In this document: positions 8,390-17,600 of the stretch, piece by piece | Numbering within the stretch: the first letter of the stretch is position 1 | Layout of the letters: the number at the start of each line of letters is the position of its first letter | Assembly: GCF_902830275.1 (NCBI RefSeq) | Contig: NZ_CADESW010000015.1 | Location: 1 to 64,000, forward strand | DNA length: 64,000 bases | DNA from: Burkholderia stagnalis | Lineage (GTDB): Bacteria; Pseudomonadota; Gammaproteobacteria; Burkholderiales; Burkholderiaceae | Direction of reading: 5' to 3' | Notes under the pieces: generated by a model | Seen by the model: only the letters and a program-made list of their open reading frames with translations | Databases searched by the model: none | What the model was told of the DNA's origin: nothing | Program-made: the position numbers and the translations under genes

Positions 8390-10033
8390 CTACGGCTGGC
8401 TGGCCGCCGTCGGCAGCACGTAATCGCGGAACATCTCGCGCAGCTTCAGCTTCTGCAGCTTGCCCGTCGCGGTGTGCGGCAGCGATTCGACGAACACGAC
8501 GTCGTCCGGGATCCACCATTTCGCGACCTTGCCGTCGTAGAACGCGAGCAACGCGTCGCGACTCACGTCGGCGCCCGCCCGCTTGACCACGACGAGCAGC
8601 GGCCGCTCGGTCCATTTCGGATGCGCGCACGCGATGCACGCCGCTTCGGCGACGGCCGGGTGCGCAACCGCGACGTTCTCGATGTCGATCGAGCTGATCC
8701 ACTCGCCGCCGGACTTGATCACGTCCTTGCTGCGATCCGTGATCTGCAGGAAACCGTCCGGGTCGATGCTCGCGACGTCGCCGGTCGGGAACCAGCCGTC
8801 CGCGAGCGGCGATGCATCGCTGCGGAAGTAGTGGTCGACCACCCACGGCCCGCGCACCTGCAGCTCGCCGAACGCGACGCCGTCGCGCGGCAGCTCGCTG
8901 CCATCGTCGCCGACGATCCGCATGTCGACGCCGAACAGCACGCGCCCCTGCTTCTCGAGCAGCTTGCGCTGCGCGTCGCGCGGGCGCTGCGACTGCGCCC
9001 AGTTCAGCTTCGCCAGCGTGCCGAGCGGCGACATCTCGGTCATCCCCCATGCGTGGATCACGCGCACGTCGTAGTCGTCCTCGAACGTGCGCAGCATCGC
9101 CGGCGGGCATGCGGAGCCGCCGATCACCGTGCGCTCGAGCGTCGAGAACCGCACGCCCGCCTCGCGCATGTAGTTCAGCAGGCCGAGCCATACGGTCGGC
9201 ACGCCGGCCGAGAACGTCACGCGCTCCGTCTCCATCAGCTCGTACAGCGACTTGCCGTCGAGATCCTTGCCGGGCAGCACGAGCTTGCCGCCCGTGAGCG
9301 GCACCGCGTACGGCAGCCCCCACGCGTTCACATGAAACATCGGCACGACGGGCAGCACCGCGTCCATCGCGGACAGGTTCATCGAATCGGGCAGCGCCTC
9401 GCCGTACGCGTGCAGCACGGTCGAGCGATGCGAATACAGCACGCCCTTCGGATTGCCGGTCGTGCCCGATGTGTAGCAGAGCCCCGATGCCTGCTGCTCG
9501 TCGAGACGCGGCCAGTCGTAGCGGCCGTCCTCGGCGTCGACGAGCGTCTCGTAGCACAGGTACGGCGTCGCGCCGGACGGCAGGTGCGCGGCGTCGGTCA
9601 TCGCGATCCAGCCCTTCACCTGCGGGCATTGCGGCGCGAGCGCGTCGACCAGCGGCGCGAAATTGATGTCGAACAGGACGTAGCGGTCTTCCGCGTGCTG
9701 GATGATGTATGCGATCTGCTCGGGAAAGAGGCGCGGATTGATCGTGTGGCAGACGGCGCCCATCCCGCTGATGCCGTAGTACGCCTCGAGATGCCGGTAG
9801 CCGTTCCATGCGAGCGTGCCGACGCGGTCCCCGGTGTCGACGCCGAGCCGCGCGAGCGCCTGCGCGAGCTGCTTCGCGCGCCGTTCGCAATCGCGGTACG
9901 TGTAGCGATGCAGGTCACCCTCGATCCGCTTCGATACGATCTCGACATCGCCCGCGTGACGCGCGGCATGCGCGATCAACGAGGACACCAGGAGCGGCAT
10001 GTCCATCATCTGGCCCAGCAACGGCTTTCCCAT
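8390..10033 (-). CDS. acyl-CoA ligase (AMP-forming, medium/long-chain type)
   Basis: A 547-residue ANL-superfamily enzyme that activates a carboxylic acid with ATP and CoA. Signatures in order are the P-loop-like YTSGTTGNPKG near residue 186, the WGMTEMSP motif near 330, GWFPTGDVASID near 420, RSKDVIKSGGEWIS (hinge), and the C-terminal catalytic lysine in TATGKLQKLKLRE. The sequence resembles the family that includes AlkK-like medium-chain and methylthiopropionyl-CoA ligases, so the exact substrate is not certain. GGAG precedes the ATG. It lies upstream of the beta-oxidation bifunctional enzyme in the same direction, separated by 163 bp with its own candidate operator, which supports a role in feeding fatty acids to that pathway. 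Confidence 0.9.
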   Translation of the reverse strand: MGKPLLGQMMDMPLLVSSLIAHAARHAGDVEIVSKRIEGDLHRYTYRDCERRAKQLAQALARLGVDTGDRVGTLAWNGYRHLEAYYGISGMGAVCHTINPRLFPEQIAYIIQHAEDRYVLFDINFAPLVDALAPQCPQVKGWIAMTDAAHLPSGATPYLCYETLVDAEDGRYDWPRLDEQQASGLCYTSGTTGNPKGVLYSHRSTVLHAYGEALPDSMNLSAMDAVLPVVPMFHVNAWGLPYAVPLTGGKLVLPGKDLDGKSLYELMETERVTFSAGVPTVWLGLLNYMREAGVRFSTLERTVIGGSACPPAMLRTFEDDYDVRVIHAWGMTEMSPLGTLAKLNWAQSQRPRDAQRKLLEKQGRVLFGVDMRIVGDDGSELPRDGVAFGELQVRGPWVVDHYFRSDASPLADGWFPTGDVASIDPDGFLQITDRSKDVIKSGGEWISSIDIENVAVAHPAVAEAACIACAHPKWTERPLLVVVKRAGADVSRDALLAFYDGKVAKWWIPDDVVFVESLPHTATGKLQKLKLREMFRDYVLPTAASQP

Positions 10034-10157
10034 CGTGTTGTTCTCCGGAAGGTCGCGAATCGGTACACGGCCCCGGGCCGGCGCCAGCCCGTCGGCCGCG
10101 CGAACATGCCCTCGGGCACGGTGCGCGCGCGGCCATGCGGGCGGCGCAGCGCCGCCT

Positions 10158-10163
10158 TACAAT
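10158..10163 (+). promoter_or_regulatory. candidate -10 box for selO
   Basis: TACAAT lies 26 bp upstream of the selO ATG and close to a small GC hairpin. No good -35 hexamer is visible at the right spacing, so this is a weak call. Confidence 0.35.
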
Positions 10164-10188
10164 ATCGGCTTACCCAGAGGCGCTCAAC

Positions 10189-11766
10189 ATGTCGTTTTCC
10201 CGAAGCGCAGCCGACGCGGCTGACACCCTGCCCGACCTCCCCGATCTCGCCGCCACGCTCGGCGCCCCCGCCGACGGCGCATTCGTGCGGCTCGGCGCGG
10301 CGTTTCATACGCGCCTGCCGGCCGCGCTGCTGCCGGCGCCGTACGTGGTCGGCTTCTCCGACGAAGTCGCGCAACTGCTCGGGCTGCCGGCGTCGCTCGC
10401 GGCCCACCCCGAATTCGCCGCGCTGTTCGCCGGCAACCCCACCCGCGACTGGCCCGCGGAAGCAATGTCGTACGCGTCGGTCTATTCCGGCCACCAGTTC
10501 GGCGTGTGGGCCGGCCAGCTCGGCGACGGCCGCGCGCTGACCATCGGCGAGCTCGCGGGCGCCGACGGCCGCCGCTACGAGCTGCAGTTGAAGGGCAGCG
10601 GCCGCACGCCTTACTCGCGGATGGGCGACGGGCGCGCGGTGCTGCGCTCGTCGATCCGCGAATTCCTGTGCTCGGAGGCGATGCATCACCTCGGCATCCC
10701 GACCACGCGCGCGCTGACCGTGATCGGCTCCGACCAGCCGGTGGTCCGCGAGGAAATCGAGACGTCGGCCGTCGTCACGCGCGTGTCGGAGAGCTTCGTG
10801 CGCTTCGGCCACTTCGAGCATTTCTTCTCGAACGACCGCCCCGACCTGCTGCGCGAACTCGCCGACCACGTGATCGACCGCTTCTACCCGGCCTGCCGCG
10901 ACGCCGACGATCCGTACCTCGCGCTGCTCGAGGCCGCGACGCTGCGCACCGCCGACCTCGTCGCGCAATGGCAGGCGGTCGGCTTCTGCCACGGCGTGAT
11001 GAACACCGACAACATGTCGATCCTCGGCGTGACGATCGACTACGGCCCGTTCGGCTTCGTCGACGCATTCGACGCGAACCACATCTGCAACCACTCCGAC
11101 ACGCACGGCCGCTACGCGTACCGGATGCAGCCGCGCATCGCGCACTGGAACTGCTACTGCCTCGCGCAGGCGCTGCTGCCGCTGATCGGCCTGCAGCACG
11201 GGATCGCCGACGACGATGCGCGCGCCGAACGCGCGGTGGAAGATGCGCAGGCCGTGCTCGCGAAGTTTCCCGAGCGCTTCGGCCCCGCGCTCGAAGGCCT
11301 CATGCGCGCGAAGCTCGGCCTCGAACTCGAACGCGACGGCGACGCGGCGCTCGCGAACCAGCTGCTCGAAGTCATGCACGCGAGCCATGCGGACTTCACG
11401 CTGACGTTCCGCCACCTGTCGCAGCTGTCGAAGCACGACGCGAGCCGTGACGCGCCGGTGCGCGACCTGTTCATCGACCGCGACGCGTTCGACGCATGGG
11501 CGAACCTCTACCGCGCGCGCCTGTCCGAGGAAACACGCGACGACGCGGCGCGCGCCGCCGCGATGAACCGCGTGAACCCGAAGTACGTGCTGCGCAACCA
11601 CCTCGCCGAAGTCGCGATCCGGCGCGCGAAGGAAAAGGACTTTTCCGAAGTCGAGCGCCTCGCGCAGGTGCTGCGCCGGCCGTTCGACGAACAACCCGAA
11701 TACGCGTCGTATGCGGCGCTTCCGCCCGACTGGGCCGGCTCGCTCGAAGTGAGCTGCTCGTCGTGA
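10189..11766 (+). CDS. selO: protein adenylyltransferase SelO (YdiU family)
   Basis: A 525-residue pseudokinase-fold protein that transfers AMP from ATP to hydroxyl side chains of target proteins, known from E. coli and human SelO to act on redox proteins. Visible features are the ATP-site lysine region ELQLKGSGRTPYSR (Lys135), the glutamate helix SSIREFLCSEA, the catalytic HGVMNTDNMSILG and the metal-binding IDYGPFGF. Length is slightly longer than E. coli YdiU. The C-terminus ends CSS, but in bacteria there is no selenocysteine. The start at 10189 fits the family; a longer open frame upstream overlaps the divergent ligase gene. It is followed 38 bp later by msrB, and the pair suggests an oxidative-stress theme. 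Confidence 0.95.
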   Translation: MSFSRSAADAADTLPDLPDLAATLGAPADGAFVRLGAAFHTRLPAALLPAPYVVGFSDEVAQLLGLPASLAAHPEFAALFAGNPTRDWPAEAMSYASVYSGHQFGVWAGQLGDGRALTIGELAGADGRRYELQLKGSGRTPYSRMGDGRAVLRSSIREFLCSEAMHHLGIPTTRALTVIGSDQPVVREEIETSAVVTRVSESFVRFGHFEHFFSNDRPDLLRELADHVIDRFYPACRDADDPYLALLEAATLRTADLVAQWQAVGFCHGVMNTDNMSILGVTIDYGPFGFVDAFDANHICNHSDTHGRYAYRMQPRIAHWNCYCLAQALLPLIGLQHGIADDDARAERAVEDAQAVLAKFPERFGPALEGLMRAKLGLELERDGDAALANQLLEVMHASHADFTLTFRHLSQLSKHDASRDAPVRDLFIDRDAFDAWANLYRARLSEETRDDAARAAAMNRVNPKYVLRNHLAEVAIRRAKEKDFSEVERLAQVLRRPFDEQPEYASYAALPPDWAGSLEVSCSS

Positions 11767-11804
11767 CGCGCACGCACCGACCATTCCATCAGGAGAAACG
11801 AAAC

Positions 11805-12236
11805 ATGTCCCAGGATTCAGACGACAAGTCCTATCCGTTCCAGAAGGACGACGCGGAGCTGCGCCGCCGGCTCACGCCGATGCAGTACGAAGTCACCCAG
11901 CATGCGGCGACCGAGCGCGCGTTCACCGGCGAATACACCGACACCGAGGATTCGGGCATCTACAAGTGCGTCGTGTGCAGCACGCCGCTGTTCGAATCCG
12001 GCGCGAAATTCCATTCGGGCTGCGGCTGGCCCAGCTACTTCAAGCCGATCAACGGCGAGGTGATCGAGGAAGTGATGGACTACACGCACGGAATGGTGCG
12101 TGTCGAGGTCCGCTGCAACCACTGCGGCGCGCATCTCGGCCACGTGTTCGAGGACGGCCCGCGCGACCAGACCGGTTTGCGGTACTGCATCAATTCGGCT
12201 GCGTTAAACTTCGACTCCCGGCCCGAAGACGAATAA
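11805..12236 (+). CDS. msrB: peptide-methionine (R)-S-oxide reductase
   Basis: A 143-residue MsrB that reduces the R form of methionine sulfoxide in proteins, using thioredoxin. Zinc-binding cysteines are visible as CVVC (55, 58) and CNHC (104, 107). The catalytic cysteine is Cys128 in RYCINSAAL, and SGCGWPSY is the substrate-binding signature. AGGAGA lies 8 bases before the ATG. It follows selO closely and is probably co-transcribed with it. Confidence 0.96.
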   Translation: MSQDSDDKSYPFQKDDAELRRRLTPMQYEVTQHAATERAFTGEYTDTEDSGIYKCVVCSTPLFESGAKFHSGCGWPSYFKPINGEVIEEVMDYTHGMVRVEVRCNHCGAHLGHVFEDGPRDQTGLRYCINSAALNFDSRPEDE

Positions 12237-12307
12237 GCGGCGTACGGGCGAGCCAGCCGGTCATCCGGCCGGTTCGCACCGGCCGCGCCCGGCGGGTCCC
12301 TACAACG

Positions 12308-12335
12308 GTGAAAGGCCGCGCCAGCGGCCTTTCAC
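12308..12335. terminator. strong hairpin between msrB and yciB
   Basis: A perfect 12-bp inverted repeat with a 4-base loop (stem GTGAAAGGCCGC) lies 15 bp upstream of the yciB ATG. It lacks a clear run of T after it, so it could be a weak terminator for msrB, an mRNA-stabilising hairpin, or a structure that limits access to the yciB start. No Shine-Dalgarno sequence is visible between the hairpin and the ATG. Confidence 0.6.
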
Positions 12336-12350
12336 GCAGCTGCGATCACC

Positions 12351-12881
12351 ATGAAATTCCTGTTCGATCTGTTTCCGATCATCCTGTTTTTCGCCGCCTT
12401 CAAGGTGTGGGGCATCTTCACCGCCACGGCTGTCGCGATCGTCGCGACGCTCGCCCAGGTCGCCTGGGTCGCATTTCGCCACCGGAAGGTCGACACGATG
12501 CTGTGGGTCAGCCTCGGCGTGATCGTCGTGTTCGGCGGCGCCACCCTCGTGCTGCATGACGAGAAATTCATTCAATGGAAACCGACTGTGCTGTACTGGC
12601 TGTTTGCAATTGGCCTGCTCGCCGCGCGCTATGCGTTCGGCAAAAACCTGATCGAGAAGATGATGGGCAAGCAGCTCACGCTGCCGCATCCCGTCTGGGA
12701 CAAGCTGAACGTCGCATGGTCGATGTTCTTCGCGGTGCTCGGCGTCGCGAACCTGTACGTCGTGCGCAACTTCACCGAGTCGCAGTGGGTGAACTTCAAG
12801 CTGTTCGGCACGACGGGCGCGATGGTCGTATTCATCATCCTGCAAAGCCTCTGGCTCACGAAATACATGAAGGACGAATGA
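12351..12881 (+). CDS. yciB: inner-membrane protein YciB (septation protein A)
   Basis: A 176-residue integral membrane protein with about five hydrophobic helices, matching the length of YciB/IspZ. The N-terminus MKFLFDLFPIILFF is typical. In E. coli the protein interacts with cell-elongation and division proteins and helps maintain the envelope; its chemical role is not known. The ATG is chosen by family length; there is no good ribosome-binding site in front of it, but the upstream hairpin is close. It is followed by bolA with one base between the stop and the next ATG. Confidence 0.92.
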   Translation: MKFLFDLFPIILFFAAFKVWGIFTATAVAIVATLAQVAWVAFRHRKVDTMLWVSLGVIVVFGGATLVLHDEKFIQWKPTVLYWLFAIGLLAARYAFGKNLIEKMMGKQLTLPHPVWDKLNVAWSMFFAVLGVANLYVVRNFTESQWVNFKLFGTTGAMVVFIILQSLWLTKYMKDE

Positions 12882-12882
12882 C

Positions 12883-13203
12883 ATGAGCGATGCCTTCCTG
12901 AACGCATCACCCGACGCGCGCATCGCGCTGATCGAGGCGCGCCTCACCGCCGCGCTGGCGCCCGCATCGCTCACGGTGCGCGACGACAGCGCGCAGCACG
13001 CGGGCCACGCGGGCGCCGCCGCCGGCGGCCATTTCACGGTCACGATCGTGTCCGCCGCATTCGCCGGCAAGCCGCGCGTCGCGCGGCACCGGCTGGTGTA
13101 TGATGCGCTCGCTGATGCGATGCAGCGCGGCATCCACGCGCTCGCGATCGTGGCGTACACGCCCGAAGAATTCAACGCTTCTTCAATCCAGTCGTCTCAT
13201 TAG
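12883..13203 (+). CDS. bolA: BolA-family protein
   Basis: A 106-residue BolA-like protein. The class-II KH-like core is seen as ARIALIEARLTAAL and, after an Ala/Gly/His insertion, GGHFTVTIVSAAFAGKPRVARHRLVYDAL, which contains the conserved RHRLVY. BolA proteins act with monothiol glutaredoxins in iron-sulphur handling and affect cell shape and stress. The start is one base after the yciB stop, so the two are likely translationally linked. Confidence 0.92.
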   Translation: MSDAFLNASPDARIALIEARLTAALAPASLTVRDDSAQHAGHAGAAAGGHFTVTIVSAAFAGKPRVARHRLVYDALADAMQRGIHALAIVAYTPEEFNASSIQSSH

Positions 13204-13212
13204 GAATTCCCG

Positions 13213-13992
13213 ATGACCCTGAAATCCCCCCGCCTGTGGGCCGCGGCAGTCGCTCTCGCGGCGGCGCCGGCATTCGCCCAGAACATTGCTGTCGTGAACG
13301 GCACGCCGATTCCGAAGTCGCGCGCCGACGCGATGGTCGCGCAGCTGGTCCAGCAAGGCCAGGCCGACAGCCCGCAACTGCAGCAGGCCGTACGCCAGGA
13401 ACTCGTGAACCGCGAGATCCTGATGCAGGAAGCGATCCGCCGCGGCATCCCGAATCGTGCCGACGTGAAGGCGCAGGTCGCCGTCGCACAGCAGACCGTC
13501 GTGCTGCGCGCGATGATCGAGGACTTCCTGAAGAAGAATCAGCCGTCCGACACCGAGGTGAAGGCGCGCTACGACGAGCTCGTGAAGGGTGTCGCGAACC
13601 GCGAATTCCACCTGCACCACATCCTCGTCGACAACGAGCAGCAGGCGAAGGACCTGATCGCGAAGATCAAGGCCGGCGCGAAGTTCGAGGATCTCGCGAA
13701 GCAGTACTCGAAGGATCCGGGCTCGGGCAAGAACGGCGGCGACCTCGACTGGTCGGACCCGAAGGCGTACGTGCCGGAATTCGCGGCCGCCGCGACGAAG
13801 CTGCAGAAAGGCCAGATGACCGACGAGCCGGTGAAGACCCAGTTCGGCTGGCACATCATCCGCGTCGACGACATCCGCAGCATCGCGCCGCCGCCGTTCG
13901 ACCAGGTCAAGGCGCAGATCGCGCAGCAGCTGGTCCAGCAGAAGCTGCAGGCGTTCGAGGAAAGCCTGCGCCAGCAGGCGAAGGTGCAGTAA
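13213..13992 (+). CDS. periplasmic parvulin-type peptidyl-prolyl isomerase
   Basis: A 259-residue protein with a signal peptide (residues 1-22, ending PAFA-Q), an N-terminal SurA-like helical region, and a PpiC rotamase domain at about 130-225. It includes FHLHHILVDNEQQAKDLI, GGDLDWSDPKAYVPEFAAAA and TQFGWHIIRVDD. It would assist folding of outer-membrane and exported proteins in the periplasm. It lies 9 bp after bolA and closes this gene run; a terminator follows. Confidence 0.93.
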   Translation: MTLKSPRLWAAAVALAAAPAFAQNIAVVNGTPIPKSRADAMVAQLVQQGQADSPQLQQAVRQELVNREILMQEAIRRGIPNRADVKAQVAVAQQTVVLRAMIEDFLKKNQPSDTEVKARYDELVKGVANREFHLHHILVDNEQQAKDLIAKIKAGAKFEDLAKQYSKDPGSGKNGGDLDWSDPKAYVPEFAAAATKLQKGQMTDEPVKTQFGWHIIRVDDIRSIAPPPFDQVKAQIAQQLVQQKLQAFEESLRQQAKVQ

Positions 13993-14014
13993 CGCCACGC
14001 GCTGTCCGCATGCG

Positions 14015-14043
14015 AAAAAGCCGCTCCTCGGAGCGGCTTTTTT
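14015..14043. terminator. bidirectional terminator between parvulin and GNAT genes
   Basis: Hairpin with stem AAAGCCGCTCC/GGAGCGGCTTT flanked by A-run on the left and T-run on the right, suited to stop transcription from both converging genes. Confidence 0.9.
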
Positions 14044-14066
14044 CGTTCTGGCGGGCAGCGGCTCCG

Positions 14067-14597
14067 CTACGCGTAGAACGACGCGTGATACCGCACTTCG
14101 CCCGCCGCGCGCGGCGCGGCGTCGTCGAACGACAGCGCCGTCAGGTATTCGGGCGGCGCCTGCGGGAAGACGATCTCGCCCGCCGGCCCGAAGCCGAAGC
14201 GTGCGTAATACGCGGGATCGCCGAGCACCACGCAGCCGTGCGCGCCGAGCCGCCGCAGCGCGTCGAGGCCCGTGCGCACGAGCCCCGCGCCGACGCTGCG
14301 CCGCTGGCAGTCCGGCAGCACCGCGAGCGGGGCGAGCCCATACCAGCCGGGGCTGCCGTCGCCGATCGTCACCGGGGAAAACGCAACATGCCCGATGATG
14401 CGCTCGTCGCGCTCCGCGACGAGCGACACGCTCAGGCAACCGTCCGCGCGCAGCGCCTCGACGATCCCCTGTTCGAGCCGCCCGCCCTGCGGCGCATCGG
14501 CGAACGCGGCGGCGATCACGCGGGCAATCGCCGCGGCATCGCGCGCGCGCTCGTCGCGCAGCGTGACGATGTCGACCGGTGCGTGCGGATCGAACAT
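14067..14597 (-). CDS. GNAT-family N-acetyltransferase
   Basis: A 176-residue acetyltransferase. The acetyl-CoA-binding motif A is visible as VLPDCQRRSVGAGLVRTGLDALRRLGAHG, followed by VLGDPAYYARFGF. This resembles predicted YhbS-like acetyltransferases. The substrate is not known. The ATG is 4 bp after the purL stop on the same strand, so it is almost certainly co-transcribed with purL, although the reason for the pairing is unclear. Confidence 0.88.
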   Translation of the reverse strand: MFDPHAPVDIVTLRDERARDAAAIARVIAAAFADAPQGGRLEQGIVEALRADGCLSVSLVAERDERIIGHVAFSPVTIGDGSPGWYGLAPLAVLPDCQRRSVGAGLVRTGLDALRRLGAHGCVVLGDPAYYARFGFGPAGEIVFPQAPPEYLTALSFDDAAPRAAGEVRYHASFYA

Positions 14598-14601
14598 CGC
14601 G

Positions 14602-17600
14602 TCAGCCGAGCCAGCGGCGCGCGTTGCGGAACACGCGCATCCACGGGCTGGCTTCGTCCCAGCCTTCCGGGTGCCAGCTCATCGTGACCGTGCGATGCAC
14701 GCGCTCCATGTGCGGCATCAGCACCGTGAAGCGGCCGTCGGCGGTCGTCACCGACGTGATGCCGGCGGGCGAGCCGTTCGGGTTGAACGGATAGCGCTCG
14801 GTCGCTTCGCCGCGATGGTCGACGTAGCGCATCGCGACCGCGACGCTGCCGATGTCGCCCTGCTGCGAGAAGTCCGCATAGCCTTCGCCGTGCGCGACCG
14901 CGACCGGAATCCGCGAACCCTCCATCCCCGCGAAGAAGATCGACGGCGACGCCTGCACCTCGACGAACGAGAAGCGCGCCTCGAACTGCTCCGACTTGTT
15001 GCGCGTGAACTTCGGCCACGCTTGCGCACCCGGGATCATCGACGCGAGGCTCGACAGCATCTGGCAGCCGTTGCAGATGCCGAGCGCGAACGTGTCCGGA
15101 CGCGCGAAGAACGCCGAGAACATGTCGGACAGGTTCGCGTTGAAGCGGATCGTCTTCGCCCAGCCCTCGCCCGCGCCCAGCACGTCGCCGTACGAGAAGC
15201 CGCCGCACGCCACCGCGCCCGCGAAATCGGCGAGCGTCACGCGGCCCGCGAGCAGGTCGCTCATGTGCACGTCGTGCGCGTCGAAGCCGGCGCGGTCGAA
15301 TGCATAGGCGGTTTCGAGGTGCGAGTTCACGCCCTGCTCGCGCAGGACCGCGACGCGCGGACGCGCGCCGGTCGCGATGTACGGCGCGGCGATGTCGTCG
15401 GCCGGCTCGAACGTCAGCACCGGCGCGATGCCCGGGTCGGCCGCATCGAGCAGCGTGTCGTATTCGGCATCCGCGCAGGCCGGGTTGTCGCGCAGGCGCG
15501 CGATGCGCCAGCTCACTTCGGCCCACGCGCGATGCAGATCGACGCGCGGCGCGTCGAAAATCTTCTTCGCGTCGCGATACACCTCGATCACGTCGCGCTC
15601 GTTGACCGTGCCGATCACGTGCGAGCAGCTGGACAGGCCGAATTCGCGCAGCGCGCCGAGCACCGCGTCGCGATCCGTCGCGCGCACCTGCACGACGGCG
15701 CCGAGCTCTTCCGAGAACAGCGCGCGCAGCGTGCGGTCTTCGCGGCGGCCGCTCGTCTGCTTCGCCCAGTCCTTCGCATCGCCGTAGTCGGATTCGTGGT
15801 TTTCGTCGAGCGTCAGCATGTCGACGTTCAGCGACACGCCCGCGTGGCCCGCGAACGCCATTTCGCAGACCGTCGCCCACAGGCCGCCGTCCGAGCGGTC
15901 GTGGTACGCGAGCAGCTTGCCCTGCGCGTTCAGCGACTGGATCGCCGCGAAGAAGCGCTTCAGGTCTTCCGGATCGTCGACGTCCGGCACCGTGTTGCCG
16001 ACCTGCTGCGTGACCTGCGCGAAGATGCTGCCGCCCATGCGGTTCTTGCCGCGGCCGAGGTCGATCGCGATCAGCACGCTGTCGCCGGCGTCGGCGACGC
16101 GCTGCAGCTGCGGCGTCAGGTGGCGGCGCACGTCCTCGACCGGCGCGAACGCCGAGATGATCAGCGACACCGGCGCGACGACTTCCTTCGCGACGCCCGC
16201 GTCGTCCCACTTCGTCTTCATCGACAGCGAATCCTTGCCGACCGGGATGCCGATGCCGAGCGCCGGGCACAGCTCCATGCCGATCGCCTTCACCGTGTCG
16301 AACAGCGCGGCATCTTCGCCGGCGGTGCCGCACGCGGCCATCCAGTTCGCGGACAGCTTCAGCTTGTCGAGCGACGCGATCGGCGCGCTCGCGATGTTGG
16401 TGATCGCCTCGCCCACCGCCATGCGGCCCGATGCCGGCGCGTCGATCACGGCGAGCGGCGTGCGCTCGGCCATCGTCATCGCTTCGCCCTTGAAGCCCGC
16501 GTAGTCGAGCGCGGTGACCGCGCAGTCGGCCACCGGCACCTGCCACGGGCCGACCATCTGGTCGCGCACCGACGTGCCGCCGACCGAGCGGTCGCCGATC
16601 GTGATCAGGAACGACTTGCTCGCAACGGTCGGGTGCTTCAGCACGTCGACGGCCGCCTGCGACAGCGCGACGCCCGTCACGTCGACCGGCGCGCGCTCGG
16701 TGCTCACGCGCGTGACGTCGCGGTGCATGCGCGGCGGCTTGCCGAGCAGCACTTCCATCGGCATGTCGACCGGGTATTCGTCGCCGCCGCTCGCCTGGTC
16801 GTCGACCAGTTGCAGCTGGCGCTCGTCGGTCGCGACGCCGACCACCGCGAACGGGCAGCGCTCGCGCGCGCAGATCGCCTCGAAGCGCGGCAGGTCGCCC
16901 GGCGCGATCGCCAGCACGTAGCGCTCCTGCGCCTCGTTCGACCAGATTTCGCGCGGCGACAGGCCCGACTCCTCGAGCGCGACCTTGCGCAGCTCGAAAC
17001 GCGCGCCCTTGCCCGCGCCGTCGACGATCTCGGGGAACGCATTCGACAGGCCGCCCGCGCCGACGTCATGGATGCTCAGGATCGGGTTCTCGGCGCCGAG
17101 CTGCCAGCAGCCGTTGATCACTTCCTGCGCACGGCGCTCGATTTCCGGGTTGCCGCGCTGCACCGAGTCGAAATCGAGCTCGGCGGTGTTCGCGCCGGTC
17201 GCCATCGAGCTCGCCGCGCCGCCGCCCATGCCGATCCGCATGCCGGGGCCGCCGATCTGGATCAGCAACGAGCCGGCCGGCACGTCGTGCTTGTGCGTGT
17301 GCTGGTCGGCGATGTTGCCGAGGCCGCCCGCGATCATGATCGGCTTGTGATAGCCGCGCACCTGGCCGCCGACGTTCTGCTCGTACACGCGGAAGTAGCC
17401 GCCGAGGTTCGGGCGGCCGAATTCGTTGTTGAACGCGGCGCCGCCGAGCGGGCCGTCGACCATGATCTGCAGCGGCGACGCGATGCGGTCCGGGCGGCCG
17501 TACGGGCCGTGCGGCTCGTTCGGGTTGCGCTCGGCCACCGGCTGGGCCGCGTCGCGCGCGTTTTCCCACGGCTGACGGGCATCGGGCAGGTCGAGGTTCG

